Part shown: positions 1 to 7,168 of the stretch, one piece after another
How the letters are laid out: each line of letters opens with the position of its first letter
Numbering within the stretch: position 1 is the stretch's first letter
DNA from: JBFGFG01 sp041627475
GTDB lineage: Bacteria; Actinomycetota; Nitriliruptoria; Nitriliruptorales; Nitriliruptoraceae
DNA length: 7,507 bases
Direction: 5' to 3'
Assembly: GCA_041627475.1 (NCBI GenBank)
Contig: JBFKQZ010000155.1
Span: 1-7,507, forward strand
The notes under the pieces: model-generated
What the model was told of the DNA's origin: nothing
The model's input: only the letters and a program-made list of their open reading frames with translations
Database searches by the model: none
Program-made: the position numbers and the translations under genes

Positions 1-290
1 AATCGGTTGCCAGCGACGTCCGTCGACCACGCGTCACCCGCAGCCAGCCGGGCGGCCGCGAGGGCAGCCTCCACGGTCGCCAGCACGGTCGTGTCGTCAC
101 AGGTGGCCGCAGGAACCGGTGTCGGCGGGGGCGTCGGTCCCGCGGTCGCGGTGGATGCTGGTGTCGGCGGGACGGGTGAGACCGACGACGTCGGCGTCGC
201 AGGGCCGTCTGCAGGCGCGTCGACCCGACCCGCGCACCCGGTGAGGACGAGTGCGAGGGCCACCAGTGGGCCGATCATCCCGCACCGCAT
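1..290 (-). CDS. Putative lipoprotein, partial (C-terminus beyond left edge)
   Basis: This is an open minus-strand frame of 96 full codons that continues past the left edge. It starts at ATG 290-288, with GAGG (plus-strand 299-302) eight bases upstream. A second ATG at codon 5 lacks such spacing. The product begins with a lipoprotein signal peptide: Arg2, a hydrophobic core at about residues 6-17, and the lipobox L-T-G-C with the lipidated cysteine at Cys19. A low-complexity Pro/Thr/Ser/Ala linker follows (about 25-62), then the start of a probable folded domain with a cysteine near residue 65. This predicts a membrane-anchored extracytoplasmic protein; the folded domain is not recognisable from this fragment. 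The gene lies 63 bases downstream of the ABC permease on the same strand, so it may be co-transcribed, but nothing here shows it serves the transporter. Confidence 0.75.
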   Translation of the reverse strand, partial: MRCGMIGPLVALALVLTGCAGRVDAPADGPATPTSSVSPVPPTPASTATAGPTPPPTPVPAATCDDTTVLATVEAALAAARLAAGDAWSTDVAGNR

Positions 291-353
291 GCCGTCAGCC
301 TCGCCCGTCGGCCCGCGGGCTGCCAGTGCCGAAGGTCTTGGAGCGGGGCGTGG

Positions 354-1097
354 TCAGGTGCGCTCCCGCAGCGTGAGCGCGGCCACGCCGAGCACGATGA
401 CGCCGAAGAGCGGAAGGCCCCAGACCGCGCCGACGTCGGCGGCCGCGGACGTGCCGGCGACGACCTCCTGCAGGACCCTGTTGGCGTAGTACATCGGCGA
501 GATGCGGCTGATCGCCTGCGCCCAGGTCGGCAGCTGGTCGACGGCGACGAGGATCCCGGAGAAGAGGAAGCTCGGGATGATGACCAGGGGTATGAACGGG
601 ATGACCTGCCCCTCGGTCCGGGCCAGGTTGGACACGAGGATCCCCAGGGCCAGCGAGATCACGCCCAGTGCCCACAGGACGGCGAACGCCGCAGCGGTCT
701 GCCCGGCCGAGTAGCCGAGGTCGAAGAGCACCTGCAGCGCGGTGAGCTCGATGACCGAGATGGCCGTGGCGAGCGTCGTGTAGCCGGCGAGGTAGCCGGT
801 GACGATCTCGCCCTGGCGGTAGCCGTTGACGAACATCCGCTCCAGCGTCTGCGAGGTCCGCTCCCGCACCAGCACGATCGCCGTGAGGATGAACGTGGCG
901 AAGTGCACGATGTAGGCGCCGAAGGGCACCACGAAGCGCGCCTGCGCCGGGGCGGGCACGGTCGTCGCGTCGAACAGGGTCCGCACGAAGAACGTCAGCA
1001 GGAAGGGCGCCACCACGACCATGCCGATGAAGCGGTGGTCGCGTCGGATCTGCAGCAGCACCCGGGTCGCGACCGCGACCGTGCGGTCAGTCGCCAT
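354..1097 (-). CDS. ABC-2 type transporter permease
   Basis: The 247-residue integral membrane protein is the channel half of an ABC exporter. About six hydrophobic segments are visible, near residues 22-42, 58-78, 99-127, 134-157, 165-186 and 224-243. After segment 2, the charged stretch with R-E-R-T-S-Q-T-L-E-R (78-87) is typical of ABC-2 permeases and likely lies at the ATPase contact. The late motif with P-S-F-L-F-S-G and P-M-Y-Y-A-N is also typical of this family (DrrB-like). The chosen ATG at 1097 follows a strong GGGAGGGGG (plus-strand 1104-1112). The open frame extends upstream to 1241, but that extension is an Arg/Ser-rich antisense-like translation inside the ATPase gene and was discarded. 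The gene overlaps the ATPase gene by 11 bases, implying translational coupling. The substrate is unknown; drug, lipid or polymer export are all possible. Confidence 0.92.
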   Translation of the reverse strand: MATDRTVAVATRVLLQIRRDHRFIGMVVVAPFLLTFFVRTLFDATTVPAPAQARFVVPFGAYIVHFATFILTAIVLVRERTSQTLERMFVNGYRQGEIVTGYLAGYTTLATAISVIELTALQVLFDLGYSAGQTAAAFAVLWALGVISLALGILVSNLARTEGQVIPFIPLVIIPSFLFSGILVAVDQLPTWAQAISRISPMYYANRVLQEVVAGTSAAADVGAVWGLPLFGVIVLGVAALTLRERT

Positions 1098-1956
1098 GGC
1101 CGTCCCCCTCCCGGTCCGCCGTCCCGAGCGCGAGCACGATGTCCTCGAGGGTCGGCCCGACGACCTCCACGCTGGCGACCTCGGGCCCGAGTCCCCAGGC
1201 CTGCAGGACCTCGGGCAACCCCTCCGCGACCGTCGTGACATGGCGCTCCCGGACCGTGCCGTCGGTGGCGGTCACCCGGACGGTGCCGCCGCCGGACGCG
1301 AGCAGCTCCTGCGGCGTCGCGACCGTCAGGAGCTCGCCGGCGCGGAGGATCGCGACACGGTCGCAGTGCACCACCTCGTCCATCTGGTGCGTGCTCACCA
1401 CCAGCGTCGTCCCACCGTCGGCGAGGCCACGGAAGCGGTTCCAGAACGACCGACGGAGCTCCGGGTCGACGCCGGCCGTCGGTTCGTCGAGGAACAGCAC
1501 CTCGGGGCCGTGCACCAGCGTCGCCGCCAGTGACACGCGCTGCTGCTGCCCACCCGACAGGGTCTGCACCTGCCGGTCGGCCTGTGCCGCCAGGTCGACG
1601 AACGTCAGGACCTCGTCGACGCGCCCCGCGACGTCCGGGAGTCGGTGACCGCGGGCGAAGAACGTGACGTTCTCGCGAACGGTCAGGTCGTCGTAGAGCA
1701 CGGGCGCCTGTGGCATGTAGCCCACACGGCTGCGCACCTCGCGCCGTGCGGTCGTCGGGTCGAGCCCGAGCACGTGGGCCGTCCCGGCCGTTGGCTGCAG
1801 TGCGCCCACGAGGATGCGCAGCAGGGTCGACTTGCCCGCGCCGTTCGCCCCGACCAGGCCGAGGACGGTGCCAGCCGGCACGTCGAGGTCGACGCCGCGC
1901 AGCGCCCGGACGGTCCCGTAGTCCTTGCGCACGTCCTGCAGCGAGATCGCGGTCAC
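1087..1956 (-). CDS. ABC transporter ATP-binding protein (DrrA-like)
   Basis: The 289-residue cytoplasmic ATPase of the exporter has the full set of ABC motifs: Walker A G-A-N-G-A-G-K-S-T (36-44), Q-loop Gln83 in Y-M-P-Q, signature L-S-G-G-Q (133-137), Walker B V-L-F-L-D-E-P (153-159), D-loop near 161-164 and switch His190 in S-T-H. The region after about residue 220 matches the C-terminal extension common in DrrA/CcmA-type ATPases. The GTG at 1956 was chosen because CCTCCT (1960-1965) gives AGGAGG just upstream and the family's usual N-terminus begins here. The SD spacing is short (3 bases), though a second GGAG lies further up. A GTG at 1995 would add 13 residues but has no good SD. This is the first gene of the operon, and the permease start lies inside its end. 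Confidence 0.93.
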   Translation of the reverse strand: MTAISLQDVRKDYGTVRALRGVDLDVPAGTVLGLVGANGAGKSTLLRILVGALQPTAGTAHVLGLDPTTARREVRSRVGYMPQAPVLYDDLTVRENVTFFARGHRLPDVAGRVDEVLTFVDLAAQADRQVQTLSGGQQQRVSLAATLVHGPEVLFLDEPTAGVDPELRRSFWNRFRGLADGGTTLVVSTHQMDEVVHCDRVAILRAGELLTVATPQELLASGGGTVRVTATDGTVRERHVTTVAEGLPEVLQAWGLGPEVASVEVVGPTLEDIVLALGTADREGDGHGD

Positions 1957-2002
1957 GTCCCTCCTGCTCCACGCGCCGACCCGCCAGTCTGCCACGGGGG
2001 CC

Positions 2003-2008
2003 TAGGGT
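2003..2008 (+). promoter_or_regulatory. Candidate -10 element for the SnoaL-like gene
   Basis: TAGGGT fits the actinobacterial TAnnnT -10 pattern and would place transcription start near 2015, just ahead of the SD at 2022. No convincing -35 is visible 16-19 bases upstream. It lies in the 76-base divergent gap between the ABC ATPase and the SnoaL-like gene, the only place a promoter for either could sit outside coding sequence. Confidence 0.3.
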
Positions 2009-2021
2009 CGGGCCGGGGAGC

Positions 2022-2027
2022 GGAGGA
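2022..2027 (+). promoter_or_regulatory. Ribosome binding site fixing a TTG start
   Basis: GGAGGA lies five bases before TTG at 2033. This is the strongest evidence that the SnoaL-like gene starts at the rare TTG codon. No ATG or GTG is as well placed. Confidence 0.75.
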
Positions 2028-2032
2028 CGACC

Positions 2033-2458
2033 TTGGTCGATGCAGTCCACGCGGCGGTGGTCGAGGCCCTCTTCGACGGGGCCTGGAACCGGCAGCAGTT
2101 CGACGAGCTGCGGCAGGCCGTGCCGGGGGAGCTCACGTTCCACTACCGCGGTGCGTCGTTCACGACGTCGGTCGACGAGCTCGAGGTGCTCGTCGACCAC
2201 TGGCGGGCCGCGTTCCCCGACCTGCGCATGGAGGTGCTGTCCCAGGTGGGGGAGGGCGACCTCGTCGCTGTGCGGCTGCGGTACGCAGGGACGCATCGGG
2301 GGGCGTGGCACGGCACCGCGCCCACCGGTCGTCGGATCGAGGTCGACGAGATGGTGTTCCTGCGGTTCGAGGGCCGGCGGCTGGTGGAGCTCTGGGAGGT
2401 CCAGGACGAGCTCGGGCTCCTCGCGCAGATCGGTGCGGTGGAGATGCCGGGCTCATGA
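2033..2458 (+). CDS. SnoaL-like / ester cyclase family protein (NTF2-like fold)
   Basis: The 141-residue soluble protein has the pattern of SnoaL-like polyketide-cyclase/ester-cyclase proteins: an N-terminal helical part (about 5-30), F-P-D-L near residue 61, a G-T-H-x-G segment near 86, P-T-G-R near 97, and V-D-E-M-V-F-L-R-F followed by W-E-V-Q-D and a final L-L-A-Q-I-G near 130. This fold serves cyclases, isomerases, hydrolases and many proteins of unknown function, so no substrate is assigned. It starts at TTG with a well-placed GGAGGA. It diverges from the ABC ATPase and is followed 70 bases later by another small alpha/beta protein gene on the same strand. There is no polyketide synthase in the window, so antibiotic biosynthesis is not supported. 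Confidence 0.85.
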   Translation: MVDAVHAAVVEALFDGAWNRQQFDELRQAVPGELTFHYRGASFTTSVDELEVLVDHWRAAFPDLRMEVLSQVGEGDLVAVRLRYAGTHRGAWHGTAPTGRRIEVDEMVFLRFEGRRLVELWEVQDELGLLAQIGAVEMPGS

Positions 2459-2528
2459 CCTTCGGCGCTCGCCGTCCGTCCCGAGGTGTGCGATGCTGGA
2501 CGATCGCTCGCACGCGGGAGGGACGACG

Positions 2529-2855
2529 ATGCAGACGATGACGACGGGGACGATCCAGATCCTGATCAGCTACGCGCTGCGGCCGGAGGTCGAGGAGGAG
2601 GACTACGACCACTGGGTGCGGCACGTGGCGGTCGAGTGGTGGCAGAACCAGCCCGGGTTCCGTGCCATCCGGGGCTTCTACACCGTGGTCGGGGCCGGTG
2701 CGCGGATCTACGTGCAGGTCGACTTCGACCACTTCGAGTCGCTGACGAAGGTCCTCGGCTCCGAGGCCTACGCCGAGATGCGCAAGGAGCTCAACCGCTT
2801 CGCCGAGGGCGTCGACGCCCGGATCCTCGCGCCGACCGGCAGGACGCCGACCTGA
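2529..2855 (+). CDS. Small dimeric alpha/beta-barrel-like protein of unknown function
   Basis: This is a 108-residue cytoplasmic protein. GGGAGGG (2516-2522) lies six bases before the ATG at 2529; an ATG three codons later is the alternative. The layout suggests a ferredoxin-like fold of the EthD / Dabb / antibiotic-monooxygenase kind: strand I-Q-I-L-I-S-Y (9-15), an acidic helix E-E-E-D-Y-D-H-W (22-29), W-W-Q-N-Q-P-G-F (37-44) into a strand, then Y-V-Q-V-D-F-D (61-67) and two helices with E-A-Y-A-E-M (79-84). The family call is an inference from this pattern; catalytic residues cannot be assigned. It may be co-transcribed with the SnoaL-like gene upstream; a weak -10-like GATGCT (2492-2497) could instead give it its own promoter. 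It converges on the fur-family gene with only nine bases between stops. Confidence 0.8.
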   Translation: MQTMTTGTIQILISYALRPEVEEEDYDHWVRHVAVEWWQNQPGFRAIRGFYTVVGAGARIYVQVDFDHFESLTKVLGSEAYAEMRKELNRFAEGVDARILAPTGRTPT

Positions 2856-2869
2856 CCCGCGCGATCAGG
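2851..2869. repeat. Small inverted repeat spanning convergent stop codons
   Basis: CCTGA (2851-2855) and TCAGG (2865-2869) form a 5-bp stem with a 9-base loop. Each arm contains the stop codon of one of the two convergent genes. No T-run follows. It could be a weak bidirectional terminator or chance. Confidence 0.25.
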
Positions 2870-3266
2870 CGCAGTCCGGGCAGCGGCCGCGGAAGGTGAC
2901 CTCGACGTCATGCAGGTCGAAGCCGTGGCGCTCGGACTCGGCCAGCCTGGGTTCGTCCGCGGTGACGTCGAGCATGCGGCCGCAGCTGGTGCACACGAGG
3001 TGGTGGTGTCGCTCGACGGTGTTGGGGTCGTAGCGCTTGCGGCCGTCGGCGTGGGTGAGCTCGAGCACCTCGCCCATCTCGACCAGCTCGTTGAGCGTGT
3101 TGTAGACGGTGGCCAGCGAGACCTCCGGCAGCGCTGCACGGGCACGCTCGTACACCTCGTCGGCAGCGAGGTGCACGTGGTCGCCGGCCATGGCCTCGGC
3201 GATCACGCGCCGCTGCGCCGTCATGCGCCAGCCGCGCTCGCGCAGTCGTTCGACGAGCTCGGTCAC
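2865..3266 (-). CDS. Fur-family transcriptional regulator, PerR/CatR/FurA-like
   Basis: The 133-residue regulator has an N-terminal winged helix (about 1-80), with recognition helix L-A-T-V-Y-N-T-L near 51-58, and a C-terminal metal-binding dimerisation domain. Structural-zinc cysteines are Cys92/Cys95 and Cys129/Cys132. Predicted regulatory ligands, by alignment to B. subtilis PerR, are His32, Asp80, His87, His89 and Asp100. Asp at the last position is typical of peroxide-sensing PerR, whereas iron-sensing Fur usually has Glu. This suggests a metal-bound repressor inactivated by oxidation of its histidines. The GTG at 3266 was chosen because CCTCCTC (3275-3281) gives GAGGAGG eight bases upstream; a TTG at 3314 would add 16 residues but has no SD. 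It is divergent from katG, its probable target. Family is certain; the peroxide role is inferred. Confidence 0.93.
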   Translation of the reverse strand: MTELVERLRERGWRMTAQRRVIAEAMAGDHVHLAADEVYERARAALPEVSLATVYNTLNELVEMGEVLELTHADGRKRYDPNTVERHHHLVCTSCGRMLDVTADEPRLAESERHGFDLHDVEVTFRGRCPDCA

Positions 3267-3274
3267 GAGGGCAA

Positions 3275-3281
3275 CCTCCTC
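3275..3281 (-). promoter_or_regulatory. Ribosome binding site of the Fur-family gene
   Basis: The minus strand reads GAGGAGG, eight bases before GTG 3266. It supports the shorter start over upstream GTG 3296 and TTG 3314. Confidence 0.7.
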
Positions 3282-3322
3282 GACAGCGGTCGTCACCCGT
3301 CCGAAGGGTACCAATCATTGCC

Positions 3323-3351
3323 TTGCTCGAAGGTTGGAACTGTTCTAATGT
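3323..3351 (+). promoter_or_regulatory. Predicted katG promoter
   Basis: TTGCTC (3323-3328) and TAATGT (3346-3351) are separated by 17 bases, matching a sigma-A/HrdB-type layout with a TAnnnT -10 and a partial -35. Transcription would start near 3358, leaving a leader of about 100 bases before the katG GTG. This is one of the few AT-rich spots in the window. The -10 overlaps the inverted repeat at 3334-3348, so a bound repressor would block RNA polymerase. Confidence 0.5.
3334..3348. promoter_or_regulatory. Putative Fur/PerR-type operator (7-1-7 inverted repeat)
   Basis: TTGGAAC-T-GTTCTAA is an inverted repeat of two 7-base arms around one base, with a single mismatch. The 7-1-7 layout is the classic form for Fur, PerR and Zur boxes. 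It lies between a PerR-like regulator gene and katG and overlaps the predicted katG -10. The binding protein is inferred from position and symmetry only. Confidence 0.6.
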
Positions 3352-3370
3352 GGCCCTGAGGCCGAGTGGC

Positions 3371-3406
3371 GTGCGGCAGCCGGAAGTCCGGTGCCGAGCG
3401 TCGCAC
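3371..3406 (+). promoter_or_regulatory. Possible stem-loop in the katG 5' leader
   Basis: CGGCA-G-CCGG (3374-3383) can pair with CCGGTGCCG (3388-3396) around loop AAGT, with one bulged G. Outside it, GTGC (3371-3374) can pair with GCAC (3403-3406), competing at base 3374. If transcription starts near 3358, the structure sits in the untranslated leader and could influence mRNA stability. It may also be a chance fold in GC-rich DNA. Confidence 0.3.
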
Positions 3407-3459
3407 CCGGTCCCTACGTTGCAGACATCCGATCGACGACACCGCGCAGGAGCCCTGAC

Positions 3460-5661
<2,202 letters not shown>

Positions 5662-5675
5662 CACGACTGCACGTG

Positions 5676-5706
5676 CGACGCCCGGGTCCTCGCGACCCGG
5701 GCGTCG
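5676..5706. terminator. Transcription terminator hairpin after katG
   Basis: CGACGCCCGGGTC (5676-5688), loop CTCGC, and GACCCGGGCGTCG (5694-5706) form a perfect 13-bp GC-rich stem starting 15 bases after the katG stop. No true T-run follows, only TGCTGTGT, as is common for actinobacterial terminators. It lies between convergent genes, so it could serve both strands. Confidence 0.8.
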
Positions 5707-5730
5707 TGCTGTGTGGCCGCGTTGCTGCGG

Positions 5731-6540
5731 TCAGCCACCGAAGACCTGGATCTCGACGGCGCCGACGTTCCCGCCGGTCGACGTCGCCACCTCGAAGGTG
5801 AGTTCGCGGCCGGTCGCTGCGAGCTCGGCGATGCGCGCCTGCGACGGGCTCCCCGCGGGGAACGGGCCGAACGTCTCGCCCCCGATGGTGACGGTGAACG
5901 TCTCGGTGATCGCCGAGCCGTCCGCCATCGAACGGGTCAGGAACGCGACCCCCGTGACGTCGGTCTCGGCGCCGAGGTCGATCGTGATCGCACCGTCGTC
6001 GCCGTCCTCCCGCGTCGACCACTCGGTCGACAGGTCACCGTCGACCGCGTTCGCGGCGGCGAAGGCGTCGTTGAACTCGCTCGACACGTCGACGACCGTT
6101 GCCCCGACGGCGAGGTTGGGGCCGAGGTCGGGCTCGGGCGCCGCCTCGGGCGCGTCGGTCACGGGGATCGTGAACGTGGCCACCTCGCTGCGGTAGAGCG
6201 TCCCGTCGGCCGTCGTGCCCTGGAGCACGTAGACGTACTCCCTTCCCTGTTCGAGGTCGGGCAGCACGACGTCGTGGTCGATGATCCCGGTGCCGCTCAT
6301 GGCAAGGCTGTTGTTGAAGCGGCCGAAGTCCTCGGTCTCGCCCCAGACGATCGCACAGATCGCCTCCTCGGTCGTCTCGACCCGGAAGATGCCGCGCGTC
6401 GGGTCGAGTGGGTCGGCCTCGAACACGACGTCGGATGCCTGAATCTCCTCGAACGGCCGGACCTCGGCGTCCGGCGCGTCGGCGCCGCCGCACGCGGCGA
6501 GCGTGAGCAGGAACAGGGTGAGCACGGCTGCGCGTCGCAC
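5731..6540 (-). CDS. Lipoprotein with Fn3-like and discoidin-like (F5/8 type C) domains
   Basis: This is a 269-residue predicted surface lipoprotein. The signal peptide starts with Arg2-Arg3, a Leu-rich core, and lipobox L-A-A-C with lipidated Cys17. Residues about 37-127 resemble a fibronectin-III-like domain as seen at the N-terminus of purple acid phosphatases (W-G-E-T near 66; M-S-G-T-G, H-D-V-V-L near 81-93; Y-R-S-E-V near 116-120). A Pro/Glu linker (128-141) leads to a discoidin/F5-8-C-like domain (about 142-268), with N-L-A, A-x-N-A-V-D-G-D, T-E-W and I-T-I-D-L-G. Such domains usually bind carbohydrates or other surface ligands; no enzyme domain is present. GTG 6540 was chosen because CCTTCC (6546-6551) gives GGAAGG five bases upstream; TTG 6573 would add 11 residues with no SD. 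It lies 58 bases downstream of the flavodoxin-like gene and converges on katG. Confidence 0.85.
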   Translation of the reverse strand: MRRAAVLTLFLLTLAACGGADAPDAEVRPFEEIQASDVVFEADPLDPTRGIFRVETTEEAICAIVWGETEDFGRFNNSLAMSGTGIIDHDVVLPDLEQGREYVYVLQGTTADGTLYRSEVATFTIPVTDAPEAAPEPDLGPNLAVGATVVDVSSEFNDAFAAANAVDGDLSTEWSTREDGDDGAITIDLGAETDVTGVAFLTRSMADGSAITETFTVTIGGETFGPFPAGSPSQARIAELAATGRELTFEVATSTGGNVGAVEIQVFGG

Positions 6541-6573
6541 GACGACCTTCCGAGGTGGGGGCGACGAGACCAA

Positions 6574-6588
6574 CGACGCCGGGCGTCG
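6574..6588. repeat. Short hairpin between flavodoxin-like and lipoprotein genes
   Basis: CGACGC-CGG-GCGTCG can form a 6-bp stem with a 3-base loop in the 58-base gap. It may attenuate read-through from the flavodoxin-like gene or be chance. It directly abuts the rejected TTG start at 6573, which adds to the case for the GTG start at 6540. Confidence 0.3.
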
Positions 6589-6598
6589 CCCTGTTCCG

Positions 6599-7057
6599 TC
6601 AGGCGAGGCCGGTGGCGGCGGCCGCGACGGTCGCGCCCAGGTTCCAGCACGCCTCGAGGTCCTCCTGTGTCGGGCTGTCGATCACCGCGACGGGATCGGC
6701 GACGGCCTGCCACGACAGCGCGCCGGCGATCGAGGTGACGGCGCGACGTGCTCCCTCCGTGTCGTTGTTGCCGTGGACGTAGAGCCCGTAGGGCAGCCCG
6801 TCGGTCGCACCCAGGCAGGGGTAGTAGACCTGGTCGAAGAAGTGCTTCAACGCACCGCTCATGTAGCCGATGTTCGCCGGTGTCCCGAGGACGATCCCGT
6901 CCGACTCGAGCACGTGGCTGGCGTCGGCGTGGAGCGCCGGGACCACGCGGACCTCGACGCTCTCGAGCCCCTCCGCCCCGCTGCCTGCCCGCACCTGATC
7001 GAGCATCTCGTGCAGCGACGGTGAGGGGGTGTGGTGCACGATCAGCAGGGTCGGCAC
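6599..7057 (-). CDS. Flavodoxin-like / NAD(P)H-dependent FMN reductase family protein
   Basis: This is a 152-residue cytoplasmic flavoprotein. After the first strand (L-L-I-V, 4-7), the loop H-H-T-P-S-P-S-L-H-E-M (8-18) matches the FMN phosphate-binding loop. S-D-G-I-V-L-G-T-P-A-N-I-G-Y-M-S-G-A-L-K-H-F-F-D (52-75) is the hallmark of flavodoxin/NADPH-dependent FMN reductase-like proteins and contacts the isoalloxazine ring. G-L-Y-V-H-G-N-N-D near 91-99 is the third flavin-contact region. It likely carries out a redox reaction with FMN; the partner is unknown. The start could be ATG 7072, but CTCCT (7065-7069) places AGGAG seven bases before GTG 7057, which begins exactly at the first strand; that was preferred. 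It heads a possible two-gene operon with the lipoprotein and diverges from the DUF222 gene. Confidence 0.9.
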   Translation of the reverse strand: MPTLLIVHHTPSPSLHEMLDQVRAGSGAEGLESVEVRVVPALHADASHVLESDGIVLGTPANIGYMSGALKHFFDQVYYPCLGATDGLPYGLYVHGNNDTEGARRAVTSIAGALSWQAVADPVAVIDSPTQEDLEACWNLGATVAAAATGLA

Positions 7058-7084
7058 GTCCTGGCTCCTCATGGGTCGGGCCGC

Positions 7085-7102
7085 CGACGACCGTAATCGT
7101 CG
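7085..7102. repeat. Inverted repeat in the flavodoxin-DUF222 intergenic region
   Basis: CGACGA (7085-7090) and TCGTCG (7097-7102) form perfect 6-base arms around CCGTAA. On the minus strand TACGGT (7095-7090) inside it fits TAnnnT and could be a -10 for the flavodoxin-like gene, making the repeat a possible operator. No clear -35 was found. Confidence 0.3.
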
Positions 7103-7149
7103 CGCGTCCTCCACAGGCTGGGGGGATCTGGTCGGGTCGGTGTCACAGG

Positions 7150-7165
7150 TCGTACGTATGTTTGG
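7150..7165. promoter_or_regulatory. LexA/SOS-box-like site at the DUF222 promoter
   Basis: TCGTAC-GTAT-GTTTGG matches nine of twelve fixed positions of the mycobacterial SOS box TCGAAC-N4-GTTCGA. It overlaps a -10-like TATGTT (7157-7162) and ends three bases before the DUF222 start. 13E12/DUF222 genes of M. tuberculosis are known to carry SOS boxes, which strengthens the call despite the mismatches. LexA binding is not shown. Confidence 0.5.
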
Positions 7166-7168
7166 GTC

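Noticed and set aside
311..320. GCCCGCGGGC palindrome between the permease and lipoprotein genes
   Set aside because: It is a perfect palindrome with no room for a loop and no T-run; too short in GC-rich DNA to call a terminator.
7..489. Plus-strand open frame of 160 codons at the left edge
   Set aside because: It is a low-complexity Ala/Val/Gly translation opposite the lipoprotein gene, which has a clear signal peptide, lipobox and SD on the minus strand.
1098..1241. N-terminal extension of the permease by 48 codons
   Set aside because: The extension is Arg/Ser-rich, lies wholly inside the ATPase gene, and a strong SD precedes the internal ATG at 1097.
1438..1450. GGTTCCAGAAC, resembling half of the katG operator
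   Set aside because: It lies inside the ATPase coding sequence with poor symmetry and no promoter nearby; chance match.
995..2311. Minus-strand open frame of 438 codons across the ABC ATPase
   Set aside because: It is Arg/Pro/Gly-rich out-of-frame reading through the ATPase, whose own frame carries every ABC motif.
3391..3459. 23-codon N-terminal extension of KatG
   Set aside because: It lacks an SD, includes part of the leader stem-loop, and KatG homologues begin near the GTG at 3460, which has a good SD.
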